Assembly (NCBI RefSeq): GCF_000376105.1
Contig: NZ_AQWM01000004.1
Coordinates: forward strand, 109,630 to 173,629
DNA: 64,000 nt
Reading direction: 5' to 3'
From: Asticcacaulis benevestitus DSM 16100 = ATCC BAA-896
GTDB taxonomy: Bacteria > Pseudomonadota > Alphaproteobacteria > Caulobacterales > Caulobacteraceae
This document shows positions 44,700-53,666 of the stretch, in pieces (position 1 is the stretch's first letter; each line of letters starts with the position of its first letter). The position numbers and the translations under genes were made by a program. Below the pieces are notes generated by a model. The model had not been told where the DNA came from. It saw only the letters and a list, made by a program, of their open reading frames with translations, and did no database searches.

Positions 44700-45514
44700 C
44701 ACTTCTGAAAATGGCCATCCTCATGGCGCTTGTTCTCCCTGCCCTGCCCGCCCAGGCTTCAGACCCCGACTGGCTGACCGTCAATCCGGACAACACCCTG
44801 GTCATTGATACCGATAAAGGCCGGCTGATCATCGAGTTGCACCCGGAAGTCGCCCCCAAGGCGGTCGAGCGCATCAAGCTGCTGGCGCGGCGCGGCACCT
44901 ATGACGGCTTGCTGTTCCACCGCGTCATTCCGGGCTTCGTGGCCCAGACCGGCGATCCCGGCAATGTCGATGGCGGAAAGACCGAACTGCCCAACCTCAA
45001 GCCCGAATTTCGCTTCCGCCTCAAGGCCGATGTGCCGCATACGGTCGTGGCGCGTCCCGGTGGTCTGGATGTCGGTTTCATGGGCGCTCTGCCCTATGTG
45101 TCGGTCGATGAGAAGCGCATGGGCGCCAATCCCGATCAGGCCGTCCACGCCTGGGGCAGCTATTGCAACAACACCATGGGCATGGGCCGTGACGATACCC
45201 CGCTCGATTCCGCCAATGCCGAAATCTTCTTCATGCTGGCCCCGACGCAGCGCCTTGACCGCGACTACACACCGGTTGGCCAGGTGATCATCGGTGGCGA
45301 CGTGCTGCAGAAACTGGCGCCGGGCGAACCGCCGGCAAAGCCGGATTCGATGCTAAACCTGCAGATCATGGCCGATATGAAAACGCCGCCGCAAGTACTG
45401 GTGATGAACACCAAAAGCGCCGCCTTCAAGGCGCTGACCGACCGCGTGCGCGCGGAAAAAGGTGCCGATTTCTCGATATGCGACGTCACCGTGCCGGCGC
45501 GGGTGATGCCGTGA
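44696..45514 (+). CDS. Exported cyclophilin-type peptidyl-prolyl isomerase
   Basis: A 272-residue cyclophilin with signal peptide MTLLKMAILMALVLPALPAQA. The fold is shown by VIDTDKGRLIIELHPEVAPKAVERIKLLARRGTYDGLLFHRVIPGFVAQTGDP (catalytic arginine in FHRV; G-F-x-x-Q), and ANAEIFFMLAPTQRLDRDYTPVGQVIIGGDVLQKL. Between these, about 80 residues replace the usual F-x-N-E loop, as in longer proteobacterial forms. It probably helps folding in the periplasm. The start codon overlaps the preceding stop, and its stop overlaps the next start (GTGA). Confidence 0.9.
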   Translation: MTLLKMAILMALVLPALPAQASDPDWLTVNPDNTLVIDTDKGRLIIELHPEVAPKAVERIKLLARRGTYDGLLFHRVIPGFVAQTGDPGNVDGGKTELPNLKPEFRFRLKADVPHTVVARPGGLDVGFMGALPYVSVDEKRMGANPDQAVHAWGSYCNNTMGMGRDDTPLDSANAEIFFMLAPTQRLDRDYTPVGQVIIGGDVLQKLAPGEPPAKPDSMLNLQIMADMKTPPQVLVMNTKSAAFKALTDRVRAEKGADFSICDVTVPARVMP

Positions 45515-45879
45515 CGGAGTGGATCCTTTCCGGCAAGGTCCGGGCGCGCGAGACGGCGGATGGCATCGAGATCGTGATCGATGGCCTGACCACACAGGCG
45601 AAATATTACAAGCCGCTGGTCTATGAGTTTTTCAGAAAAGAGTGGCCCAAAAATCCTGATGCCAGCCGTGCGGCCTGGGGCGATTATGCGGTAGAAATCC
45701 GCATGGAGCATATCGGCGATCCGCCCTGGATGGACCTCGACAACCTCGCCAAGGCCCTGCTCGACGCCATCAAGGGCTTTGTCTTCCACGACGATTCACA
45801 GGTGGCGCGTCTTCTGGTCGAACGCCATCCCGGCGAGCGTGAGCAGATCCATATCCGCGTCTATGCGATCCGGCGCTGA
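45511..45879 (+). CDS. RusA family Holliday junction resolvase-like protein
   Basis: A 122-residue protein starting at GTG 45511, which overlaps the cyclophilin stop. The C-terminal half has the RusA active-site pattern WMDLDNLAKALLDAIKGFVFHDDSQVARLLVER: two aspartates in D-L-D-N, the lysine, the next aspartate, and the D-D-x-Q. RusA-type enzymes resolve four-way DNA junctions and are mostly prophage-borne; stand-alone chromosomal copies occur in alphaproteobacteria. No phage genes are nearby. It is convergent with the serine hydrolase, touching at 45879/45880. Confidence 0.82.
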   Translation: MTEWILSGKVRARETADGIEIVIDGLTTQAKYYKPLVYEFFRKEWPKNPDASRAAWGDYAVEIRMEHIGDPPWMDLDNLAKALLDAIKGFVFHDDSQVARLLVERHPGEREQIHIRVYAIRR

Positions 45880-48246
45880 TTACCAGCTCCACGGCTCCAG
45901 AGCGCCCCAGGCCGTCAGCACGATGATGTAGAAGCCCCAGAACAGCAGCAGAGCGCCATGCGCCGCCTTCTGCCACATCGGCCAGCCATCACCATGGCGG
46001 CCGCGTTCGTTATAGACGAAGTAGTAGGTGGCGAACTGATAGAGCGTGCCGAGCGCGGCGATAAAGGCCAGGGTCGAGGCCAGGCGCACCTGCCCGCTCG
46101 GCCACTTGGTGAACAAGGCGCCGGGATCATCGGCCAGTTGCGAGCGCCAGTGATGGAAGACGAAGATCGACGCCAGCCACAGTATCGACAAGCCGGCCGA
46201 AATCAGCGTGGCGCGGCCCTGCTCCTCGCTCGGATGCTCATGGCGCGCCGGCCCCTTGGCGAGCGATAACCACACAAAGATGCACGACACCATCATGAAG
46301 GCGGTCAGCACGGTCACCATGCCGGGATTGTGAATCCAGCTCACCCGCTCGTAACGCGCCTCATTGGTGGCCGTTTCGAAGGCGCTGACATGGGTGCCGT
46401 CGGCGTTGAACAGGAAGTGCAGTCCGCCGGTCTGCTGCGCCGGCCCGCCATCCTCGCTATCCTGCTGCGTAAAGAAGCCGGGTGCCGAGGCCGGCACGAA
46501 GGCCGACAGGCCGTTCTGCGTGTTGAGGATCAGGCGGCCATCGGCATCGACCGTAACCGACACCGTGTTGAGCAGGCGCGTGATCGCCCCTTCGAGACCG
46601 CCATAGGCACGGCGGCTGGAGACATAGTGTCCCTTGATGGCGTCGTAATAGGCCTTGTTCCGCTCATAGGCCATGCTCGGTTGCGGCATCAGCGGCGGCC
46701 GCACCAGATCGCCCGACAGGTGATCGAGCAACAGGTTGGGGAAGCTGGCAGCCAGCGCGCTGCCGGTCTGGGTGTTGGTGCTGATAAAGATGCCGAGGTT
46801 CATTTCCGGCACCAGGATCATGTTGGAATTGAACCACAGGGTCGCGCCGCCGTGGCCATAGGTGGTGAAACCGGCGGGGCTTTCGCGCACCATCAGACCC
46901 GACGCCCAGCCGTTATAGCCTTCGGGCATTTTCATAAGCGGCTGGCGGAAAGCGTCGGCGGAAGCGGCGTTGAAAAGCTGGATGCCGTCGTTCTGGCCAT
47001 TGCCGAGCATCATGGCCATCATGCGCGCCATGTCCTGCGCGGTCGAGGAAGCGCCAAGCGCGCCAGACAGGGAGATGGCGTGATCGAAGGGTTGGGGCTC
47101 ATAGGTGGCACCGTCCCAGATAAAACCGTCCGACAGATCGCGCGTCAATTGCGGTGACAAAGGCGCCGGCAGGGATTCCAGATTGGTCGCGCCGACGTCG
47201 TAAGGCTCGCGCAGGGTGCTGTGCTCCATGCCGAGCGGCTGGAAGATGCGCGTTTCCATCAGGGTCGGCACATCGCGAGCGTGCGCCGTCTGTTGCAGGG
47301 CGCGCGCGGCCAGGCCGGCGCCATAGTTGGAATAGGAAGAAAACTGGCCGGGTTCGCGGACGCGACGCGGCTTGTGCAGGTGGAAATAGCTGTCCGGCCC
47401 GATCAGGCGCGAACCGTTAAGCTGGAACAGATGCCCAAGGCTGGTGTCTTCATAGCCGCTGGTATGATCCATCAAGGCGCGCAGGGTGATGTCCTTGTAA
47501 CGCGGATCGCGGACGTAGATATCATTGGGCAGGTAGTCACCAAACGGCGCGTCCAGCTTGATGCGACCGGCCTCGATTTCCTGACGCGCCACGATCCAGG
47601 TGAACGTCTTGGTCACCGAGCCGATGCGGAACAGGCTGGTATTGGGATCGACATGGCGCATGGGCGACAGGCGGTCATAGCCGTAGCCCTTGATCAGCAG
47701 CGGCGTATTGCCCTGAACGATGGCCACCGTGGCGCCCAGCACATGATCGCGCTGCATCAGGGTGCGCACCACCGAGTCGGTGAAGGTCTCGATATCGTCG
47801 GGGCTGATCGGGGTGCTGGCCGGGACGGCGCCAGAGACTTGACCAGCGCGTGGCGACAGGCTGGGGGTCACCATCGGCGCTGGCCTGGCGGTCACGCCCC
47901 CCGGTATCGTGGTGACATAACCGATCGGTGCATCCGGATTGGCCGGCATTGTGCGCACAGGCCCTGCGGGATTGGGCGGGATAACGGTTGTGCGCGGCTT
48001 CAGTCGGGGACGCGGTTTCGGCGCTTCCGAACTGGCCTCCGCCGATGCGCTCGACGGCATATAGGGTTTGAGTTCGGCGGGCTTAAGTTCGGCGGGCTTA
48101 GTTTCCGGTATGGGAGTGGCAGCATCAATGGTTTGCGGCACCGCCGGTGCGGCAAACCCCAGAGCGAGAAAGAGCGACAGCGCGAGGCTCGTGCCGCGCG
48201 TCAACGTGCTGAAATTTTGTCCGATAGTGAGAGCCCGCCTGGCCAT
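45880..48246 (-). CDS. Serine hydrolase (beta-lactamase/penicillin-binding-protein fold) with C-terminal membrane helices
   Basis: A 788-residue exported protein. Signal (RGTSLALSLFLALGFAAPAVPQ), a proline-rich low-complexity linker to about residue 140, then a class C-type serine hydrolase domain: S-x-x-K in RIGSVTKTFTWIV, Y-x-N in SSYSNYGAGLAAR, and H-G-G in YGHGGATLWF. The last 170 residues hold four transmembrane helices (VLTAFMMVSCIFVWLSL; LISAGLSILWLASIFVF; LASTLAFIAALGTLYQF; ALLLFWGFYIIVLTAW). The enzyme probably acts on peptides or esters in the periplasm while anchored to the inner membrane. Confidence 0.88.
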   Translation of the reverse strand: MARRALTIGQNFSTLTRGTSLALSLFLALGFAAPAVPQTIDAATPIPETKPAELKPAELKPYMPSSASAEASSEAPKPRPRLKPRTTVIPPNPAGPVRTMPANPDAPIGYVTTIPGGVTARPAPMVTPSLSPRAGQVSGAVPASTPISPDDIETFTDSVVRTLMQRDHVLGATVAIVQGNTPLLIKGYGYDRLSPMRHVDPNTSLFRIGSVTKTFTWIVARQEIEAGRIKLDAPFGDYLPNDIYVRDPRYKDITLRALMDHTSGYEDTSLGHLFQLNGSRLIGPDSYFHLHKPRRVREPGQFSSYSNYGAGLAARALQQTAHARDVPTLMETRIFQPLGMEHSTLREPYDVGATNLESLPAPLSPQLTRDLSDGFIWDGATYEPQPFDHAISLSGALGASSTAQDMARMMAMMLGNGQNDGIQLFNAASADAFRQPLMKMPEGYNGWASGLMVRESPAGFTTYGHGGATLWFNSNMILVPEMNLGIFISTNTQTGSALAASFPNLLLDHLSGDLVRPPLMPQPSMAYERNKAYYDAIKGHYVSSRRAYGGLEGAITRLLNTVSVTVDADGRLILNTQNGLSAFVPASAPGFFTQQDSEDGGPAQQTGGLHFLFNADGTHVSAFETATNEARYERVSWIHNPGMVTVLTAFMMVSCIFVWLSLAKGPARHEHPSEEQGRATLISAGLSILWLASIFVFHHWRSQLADDPGALFTKWPSGQVRLASTLAFIAALGTLYQFATYYFVYNERGRHGDGWPMWQKAAHGALLLFWGFYIIVLTAWGALEPWSW

Positions 48247-48336
48247 CCGTGCTTAAATCCCGATACGCATGCACCCCAGAGGCGAAAATAGGCGATTCTG
48301 GCAGTTTACGTACGGTCTTTTTTGCCGCCTGACGCT

Positions 48337-48879
48337 TTATTTTTTGCGGAACTGGTCGAGCGAGACGATCTTGGGCGCATCGCCCTCTTCCGTCTCGGTT
48401 TTCGCAACGGCAGGCTTGTTGTCCGAAGCCGGCGGCGGGGTGAATTCCGCGACGATATCGCCGATTTCTTCGCCGTCTTCCAGGTCCTGCGTCAGGGCCG
48501 CCGGATCATCGACCTCGAACTCCAGCATAAACTGGGCGTGCGGATCGTGGAAGCGGGTGATCGCCGTATAGGGCACGGTCAGGATCTTCGGTGCGCCGCC
48601 AAAGGTCAGGGTGACGCGGAAGAAATCATCGGTGACGCGCAGGTCGCGGAACTGATGCTGCAACACGATGGTGATATCGTAAGGATAACGCGCCAGCAGA
48701 TCGGGCGGCACGGAAACGCCCGACGCACGGGTCAGGAAGGTGACGTAGAAATGATGCTCGCCCGGCAGGCCATCGGGCGACGCCGCGCGCAGCAGGCCTT
48801 GCCGGATAACGCCGCGCAAGGCGTTCTGGGTCAGGTTGGCGTAATCCATCTGGTCGACGATCATCTGATCTTCGGACAT
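48337..48879 (-). CDS. sspB: ClpXP adaptor SspB (alphaproteobacterial type)
   Basis: A 180-residue SspB-alpha protein that binds ssrA-tagged substrates and delivers them to ClpXP. The family start DYANLTQNALRGVIRQGLL, HHFYVTFLTRASGVSVPPDLLARYPYDITIVLQHQF and the FGGAPKILTVPYTAITRFHDPHAQFMLEF block are characteristic. The acidic linker and the C-terminal ClpX-docking motif (PKIVSLDQFRKK) are present. In this window the tmRNA gene, whose tag it would recognise, lies about 3.6 kb away. Confidence 0.92.
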   Translation of the reverse strand: MSEDQMIVDQMDYANLTQNALRGVIRQGLLRAASPDGLPGEHHFYVTFLTRASGVSVPPDLLARYPYDITIVLQHQFRDLRVTDDFFRVTLTFGGAPKILTVPYTAITRFHDPHAQFMLEFEVDDPAALTQDLEDGEEIGDIVAEFTPPPASDNKPAVAKTETEEGDAPKIVSLDQFRKK

Positions 48880-49084
48880 CTATCCATGTTTCCGTTTGAG
48901 TGTGCAGGTGCGTTGAGACTTAGCACTTCTGCGCCGAAACAAAACAGCAAATTGCCGTGAAGGGCTAAAAAAGCCGTACGCATCTGTCTAATTTGCAGAG
49001 TTAGCCCCTTGATAGACTTTCGTTAACCAGACTCAACTAGAAGGGGAGATAACACAGTTTTTTTTGAGTAGCGGAGCCTGCCCT

Positions 49085-50422
49085 ATGACCGATAATCATT
49101 CGGACCACCAGCACAGGCTTGCCTTCGCCCGCATCGCCCCAGACGACATTACCCAGTTGCGGCAGGTGTGGCCGCTTATCGAACCGTCACTGCCGCGTAT
49201 CCTCAAGGCCTTCTATGCCCACGTCGGGCAGGAACCGAATCTGGCCAAGATGATCGGCGATAATGAAAACCGCCTGCAAGGCGCGCAGATACGTCACTGG
49301 AAGAGCCTGTTCAACGACGGCTTCAATACCGGCTATTTCGATAACGCCCTGCGCATCGGCCAGACGCACCATCGCATCGGTCTGGAGCCCAAGTGGTACA
49401 TCGCCGCCTACCAGTTCGTGCTCGATGAACTGGCCGTCACGCTCACCAAGGCCAATGCGTTTAGGCCCAAGGCACTCAGCCGTGCGCTGATCGCGGTCAA
49501 CAAGGCGGTGTTCATGGATCTCGATGTGGCGATCTCGACCTATCAGGCCGCCAGCGAAAACGCCATTATGGAACGCGCGCGCCAAACCGACCGCGCCATC
49601 GATCAGTTCCGTCATGAATTCGAGACCATCGTCGCCTCCTTCACGGATAGTTCTACCGCCCTGCAGACCACATCTCGCGATCTGGGCCAGGTGGCCAACA
49701 GCGCGCAATCGACCTCCGGCACCGTGACCGACGTCGCCAACCGCGCCTCGATGGATTCACAATCGGTGGCCGCCGCTTCAGAAGAACTGACCAAGTCGAT
49801 CCAGGAAATCAGCAGCCAGATCAACGGCGCCTCGACCGGCATCCGGTCGGTGGTCCATATGGCCGAGGCCTCCACCGCCGAGGTCAGCCAGCTTTCCGGC
49901 GCCGTGACCAAGATCGGCGATATCTTAAGCCTGATCCAGGGCATCGCCTCGCAAACCAATCTGCTGGCGCTCAACGCCACCATCGAAGCGGCTCGCGCGG
50001 GGGATGCCGGCAAGGGCTTCGCGGTCGTCGCCACCGAGGTCAAGGCGCTGGCCGACCAGACTGCGCGCGCCACCACCGAGATTGCCCTTCATATCAAGGA
50101 AGTGCGTGGCTCGACCGACCGCGCCGTGGCTTCGATCGGTGATATCGTCAATGCGGTCGCCGAAGTGGAAAGCTCGAACACCTCGATCGCCGCCGCTGTG
50201 GAGGAGCAGAGCACCGCCACCAACGAGATCGCCGTCAGCATCCAGCACGTGTCCGACGCCTCATCGAGCCTGTCCGAACATATGGTCAGTCTGGATACGG
50301 CCGTGCGCCAGACCCAGACCGCGACCGCGTCGGTCGACGCCTCGGCGCAATCCCTGGCCACGCAATCGGGCGAACTGCGCCGTCATGCCGAGCAGTTCTT
50401 TACCAATCTGCGCGCGTCGTAA
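49085..50422 (+). CDS. Globin-coupled methyl-accepting chemotaxis protein (cytoplasmic oxygen sensor)
   Basis: A 445-residue soluble receptor. The first 165 residues are a protoglobin domain: [42 protein letters not shown], where H95 in G-x-x-H-x-x-I-G-L is the expected heme ligand. The rest is a chemoreceptor signalling domain with hairpin tip [40 protein letters not shown], and a C-terminal [21 protein letters not shown] repeat. No transmembrane segment. Likely mediates aerotaxis through CheA/CheW located elsewhere. ATG 49085; a TTG at 49064 is less likely. Confidence 0.92.
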   Translation: MTDNHSDHQHRLAFARIAPDDITQLRQVWPLIEPSLPRILKAFYAHVGQEPNLAKMIGDNENRLQGAQIRHWKSLFNDGFNTGYFDNALRIGQTHHRIGLEPKWYIAAYQFVLDELAVTLTKANAFRPKALSRALIAVNKAVFMDLDVAISTYQAASENAIMERARQTDRAIDQFRHEFETIVASFTDSSTALQTTSRDLGQVANSAQSTSGTVTDVANRASMDSQSVAAASEELTKSIQEISSQINGASTGIRSVVHMAEASTAEVSQLSGAVTKIGDILSLIQGIASQTNLLALNATIEAARAGDAGKGFAVVATEVKALADQTARATTEIALHIKEVRGSTDRAVASIGDIVNAVAEVESSNTSIAAAVEEQSTATNEIAVSIQHVSDASSSLSEHMVSLDTAVRQTQTATASVDASAQSLATQSGELRRHAEQFFTNLRAS

Positions 50423-50669
50423 CCCGCTCGCGACGCAAGACGCTTCCACGATGGCGTCGCACGCCAAGCCCTGCTTGTGATAATACCCTGCACCTCATTC
50501 AGGTCCGCTAGTCGATACGGCGCCAACTTGCGCCATCAACTGACCCGTGAGATGCTTTGGGCGTTTCCCGGAGATCGCACTTACGTTCGCGCAGGCTGAA
50601 CCATTTCCTTCATTTGCAGCTGCACTCGTTTTGTGATTGTATTTGGATTGGTTGTATGGGGTGACAGTA

Positions 50670-52058
50670 ATGGCCAGGCGTGGACTGCTGATCATTTTGA
50701 TGTTTGTGCTGTCGGCCATAGTGCCCGCCTATGCGAAAACAGGAGTTCAGGTACTGGATCGAAAGGCCATGATGGCTTTGGTTGATCTGCCATCTGAAGA
50801 TTTTGCTGCAGCCAGGAACGTGCGTCGGGCTTCGGCCGAGGCTGAGCTTGCACCCCCGTCGACCGGATCTGAGCGCCGGATGGTCTTGTGGCAGTGGGCG
50901 ACGGGGATGGTCGATTATCCCTATTTTCACTGGCGCGAAACGGGCAAGAGCGTGCCCGACGACTGGGCGCCTAAAAAGGCGGCGATTGCCAGCGTGCGGT
51001 TCGATGATCCCTCAGCGCTGGATGTTCCGGTCTATCGCGACTTTATCGACGCATGGCTGCACGATGGAGCCGGTGTTTTGCTTAGGTCCGATCCGAAACG
51101 GCGGCAAGGCGATAATGTCTGGCTGCGTGCGCGCTTTGACATGTTGGCCTTGGTCCCCGACAGACAGATCGGCATCACCAGCATGAGCCGCGTGCTTACG
51201 GCACATATTGACGATAATGGTGCCCGCGATATTGGAACGCAGATTGAAGCCTTGGCCGTTAGGGGCGCACCGCCTGAGGCCATAGCCACGTTTCGCAAAG
51301 CAGAGGCCGATGAAATGGCTTCCCTGCGGGATTATATCGCCGTGGTCTATAAGCGGGTGAACGGGGTCGATCTCTTCCTTCATATATCCCGCCCGGAAGG
51401 GGGAGCAGGCCTGCACCCTGTTGCCTTGTGGCTTCATGGTGGATCATGGGAAACGGGTCACTGGAGCTATTGTCCGGTCTTTTGCACCCGACTGAAAGAG
51501 CTGGGTTTCAGCGTCGTTCAGGTCGAATACCGAACGGCGCAGCGCTTTGATACGACGCCGCTTGATAGACTCAAAGACGGCAGTGACAGTTTGAACTGGC
51601 TAAAACACCATGGTCGTGAAATGGGGCTGGATACAGACCATTTGCTGGTCGCCGGGTTTTCCAGTGGCGCCTCGTTAGCCGTACAACTGGCGCAAAGGCC
51701 GGCATATGGGGTGAAAGGCGCGCTCCTGCTTTCGGGTTGCTATGATCTGACGGAGGAGAGCTGGTACGTTCGTACGGTCTCGCCTTTGGCGGATGTGAAG
51801 GCCCTGTCACCGGTCTATGCGGTGACCAAGGCCACGCCCCCCTTGCTTTTGTTTCACGCGCGCGACGATAAGCTCTGTTCCTATTCGGCGGCAAATGCTC
51901 TGGCGGAAAAATCCAGCGCCTATCACGACATGACACGGCTGATCGATTTCGAAGAGGGCGGGCACTTCTTCGTCTTCACGTCCCCGCTCATCCGTAAAAG
52001 GCTAAAAGAGGAAACCGGCATTTTTGTGCGGGGACTTAGGCTTAACACAAACCCTTGA
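50670..52058 (+). CDS. Exported alpha/beta hydrolase (HSL/carboxylesterase type)
   Basis: A 462-residue exported hydrolase. Signal MARRGLLIILMFVLSAIVPAYA. An uncharacterised 240-residue N-terminal part with repeated W and charged motifs precedes a hydrolase domain with the oxyanion motif LWLHGGSW, nucleophile motif VAGFSSGASLA, aspartate near FHARDDKL and histidine in EEGGHFF. Such domains cleave esters or carry esterase-like functions. Codon use is less GC-rich than in the neighbours upstream, possibly marking a gained gene. ATG 50670; a few frame codons lie upstream. Confidence 0.82.
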   Translation: MARRGLLIILMFVLSAIVPAYAKTGVQVLDRKAMMALVDLPSEDFAAARNVRRASAEAELAPPSTGSERRMVLWQWATGMVDYPYFHWRETGKSVPDDWAPKKAAIASVRFDDPSALDVPVYRDFIDAWLHDGAGVLLRSDPKRRQGDNVWLRARFDMLALVPDRQIGITSMSRVLTAHIDDNGARDIGTQIEALAVRGAPPEAIATFRKAEADEMASLRDYIAVVYKRVNGVDLFLHISRPEGGAGLHPVALWLHGGSWETGHWSYCPVFCTRLKELGFSVVQVEYRTAQRFDTTPLDRLKDGSDSLNWLKHHGREMGLDTDHLLVAGFSSGASLAVQLAQRPAYGVKGALLLSGCYDLTEESWYVRTVSPLADVKALSPVYAVTKATPPLLLFHARDDKLCSYSAANALAEKSSAYHDMTRLIDFEEGGHFFVFTSPLIRKRLKEETGIFVRGLRLNTNP

Positions 52059-52514
52059 AGTCTATACTTACGGCTACAGGCACAAATTTCGCTTCAACTC
52101 TTTAAGGCAGACTCAACACTCAGTTTTTCCGGAGGCTTCTTATAAAACATCGCATTATTTTGAGGGTGTCAACCGTCGTCGAATAGGGGGACGGTCGAGA
52201 AATGTTCTCTCTTCCAACACCAAATCGGCGGTCAGGTGCATACCCGCAAAGGTCCGTTACGAAGCTTTACAAAAAGAATGAATCTTTGGCCGCTTTGGCG
52301 CAAAGCGGAACACAAATCTAACTTGTACGAATGAAAAATTTGCCGAAGGCAAAAGCCGGAGCCTTCCCAGGCCGCAATACCGCGTCCCTTCTTGCCAGCC
52401 CGCCCCTGTTAAAAGCCGACCGAAAAATCTCCTAAATGCGATTACGAATTGCCTTTAGGCAAGGGCGACTGCCCGCCGCGCGCGTTCGCGCGTATCTTCA
52501 CTGCTATAAAATGA
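52059..52514. other. Non-coding stretch with hairpins before the tmRNA gene
   Basis: No convincing gene was found. The stretch is AT-richer at 52059-52280. Near 52290-52353 there are perfect hairpins: CCGCTTTG-GCG-CAAAGCGG (52290-52308) and TTTGCC-GAA-GGCAAA (52339-52353), then TTGCC-TTTA-GGCAA near 52448-52461 and a palindromic CGCGCG-TT-CGCGCG near 52484-52497. They may terminate or process the tmRNA precursor (minus strand) or form an unrecognised RNA. An 85-codon frame at 52024-52281 has no family resemblance. Confidence 0.5.
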
Positions 52515-52840
52515 AAAGGTGCTGGCCTTCTGTTGCAAGGCGGCCAGCGGGCCCCGCCTGAGAGGCTTATTTCCCAGGAGTTGTAGGCTGGATTAACCAG
52601 GCCGCATTACGCAGCGATGGCTTGATCCGAAGCGAAGTTATCGTTCGCAGTTAAAAAATGAGGCGATCACAGAGCCTCACACTGAGGGAAAGCTTCACCT
52701 TTACACGCCTGTCGATGCTGATCGGCCCCATAACCTTCCCGCGAAACCGGGAGAATAATGGTGGAGCCGCCGGGAATCGCACCCGGGTCCAGTTCGCTTA
52801 TTACGTGGGCGTTTATCCCCATAGTCAAACCGAAGCCTGA
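52515..52840 (-). ncRNA. ssrA: tmRNA (circularly permuted two-piece form)
   Basis: Read on the minus strand, the acceptor piece comes first and ends with a T-arm (CCGGG-TGCGATT-CCCGG) and GGCTCCACCA at 52759. A 29-base intervening segment follows. The coding piece begins GGGGCCG at 52729; these bases pair with CGGCUCC of the acceptor piece to form a seven-pair acceptor stem. The encoded tag (52648-52607) is ANDNFASDQAIAA then TAA, matching the Caulobacter ANDNF start and alpha-type hydrophobic end. CTGGCC/GGCCAG (52522-52547) and a T-rich stretch may end the transcript. Outer ends are approximate. Confidence 0.9.
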
Positions 52841-52993
52841 CCCACTCAATATAGGCGCTCTGCCCGGTGATGGGAAGAGATACCTCCGCTCTTTACCGAT
52901 TTTTTGCCATGAGGCGCGCGACCCACGGGGTAAATTTATGCCGCGGCGGGTAAGCCTTGCGACACCTTACAGCCTCCAGCACAGGAAACATCC

Positions 52994-53596
52994 ATGCCCA
53001 CCTACAAGCAACATCGCGCCGCCGCCATCGCCTCCGGTCTCATTCTCGCTGTTTCGCTGACCGGCATGGTGGCGTGCAGCAAGTCGACCACCGACAAGGT
53101 GGAAGACGCCACGGCCAATGTCGCCGCCGACGCCTCCTCGGCCGTCAGCAGCATCGGCGCCGATATGGATGCCAACAAGACGCAGGACTTCGTCACCAAG
53201 GCCGCCGTCGCCAACATGTTCGAGATCAAGACCAGCGAACTGGCCGTCAAAACCTCAAAGAATGCCGACGTCCTGACCTTCGCCAAGATGATGGTCAAGG
53301 ATCACACCGCCGCCGGCAAGGCGTATGAAACCGCCGTAGCCGCCACTTCCGGCCTGACCCCGCCGGTCGCGCTCGACGAAGATCACCAGAAGAAGCTCGA
53401 CGATTTGGCCACCAAGACCGGCACCGATTTCGATAAGGCCTATATCGATATCCAGCAGAGCGCCCACTCGGAAGCGGTCAACCTTTTCGAGGATTATTCG
53501 AAAAACGGCAAGGACACCGCCCTGCAGGCCTTCGCCGCCAAGACCCTGCCGACGCTGCAGGCGCACAAGGACAAGATCGACGCCTTCAAGGAATAG
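52994..53596 (+). CDS. DUF4142 family lipoprotein
   Basis: A 200-residue protein beginning with a signal and lipobox (GLILAVSLTGMVAC), then a low-complexity alanine/serine/aspartate spacer and a DUF4142 four-helix domain: TQDFVTKAAVANMFEIKTSELAVKTSKNADVLTFAKMMVKDHTAAGKAY and FDKAYIDIQQSAHSEAVNLFEDYSKNG, with the conserved M-x-x-D-H-T and H-x-E pattern. Ferritin-like helical bundles of this group occur in envelope stress settings; function not known. A hairpin terminator follows. Confidence 0.88.
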   Translation: MPTYKQHRAAAIASGLILAVSLTGMVACSKSTTDKVEDATANVAADASSAVSSIGADMDANKTQDFVTKAAVANMFEIKTSELAVKTSKNADVLTFAKMMVKDHTAAGKAYETAVAATSGLTPPVALDEDHQKKLDDLATKTGTDFDKAYIDIQQSAHSEAVNLFEDYSKNGKDTALQAFAAKTLPTLQAHKDKIDAFKE

Positions 53597-53623
53597 ATCT
53601 TTCCTCATTTACGCAAAAAAGAT

Positions 53624-53647
53624 GCCCGTTCCTGCAAAGGAGCGGGC
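53624..53647. terminator. Bidirectional hairpin terminator
   Basis: GCCCG-T-TCCT-GCAA-AGGA-G-CGGGC with T tracts on both sides (TTTT at the right on the plus strand; TCTTTTTT on the minus strand). It lies between the convergent DUF4142 and DUF4287 genes and can serve both. Confidence 0.8.
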
Positions 53648-53666
53648 GTTTTACGTTGAGGCTGGT

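Noticed and set aside
43875-44702. A 275-codon minus-strand frame over the TIR-like gene
   Set aside because: The plus-strand gene has conserved-looking motifs, tight coupling to both neighbours and matches a known unannotated family; the antisense frame has none.
50430-50460. GCGACGC/GCGTCGC inverted repeat after the globin receptor
   Set aside because: Seven pairs with a 17-base loop and no T tract are not enough to call a terminator.
52024-52281. An 85-codon frame after the alpha/beta hydrolase
   Set aside because: It begins inside the hydrolase gene in another frame, lacks a ribosome site and has no recognisable motif.
52759-52800. A tRNA-like T-arm and CCA end
   Set aside because: There is no anticodon arm; pairing with GGGGCCG across a 29-base spacer shows it is the acceptor piece of tmRNA.
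52658-52849. Short frames on both strands over the tmRNA
   Set aside because: They lie in a structural RNA gene whose acceptor stem, T-arm and tag are well supported.
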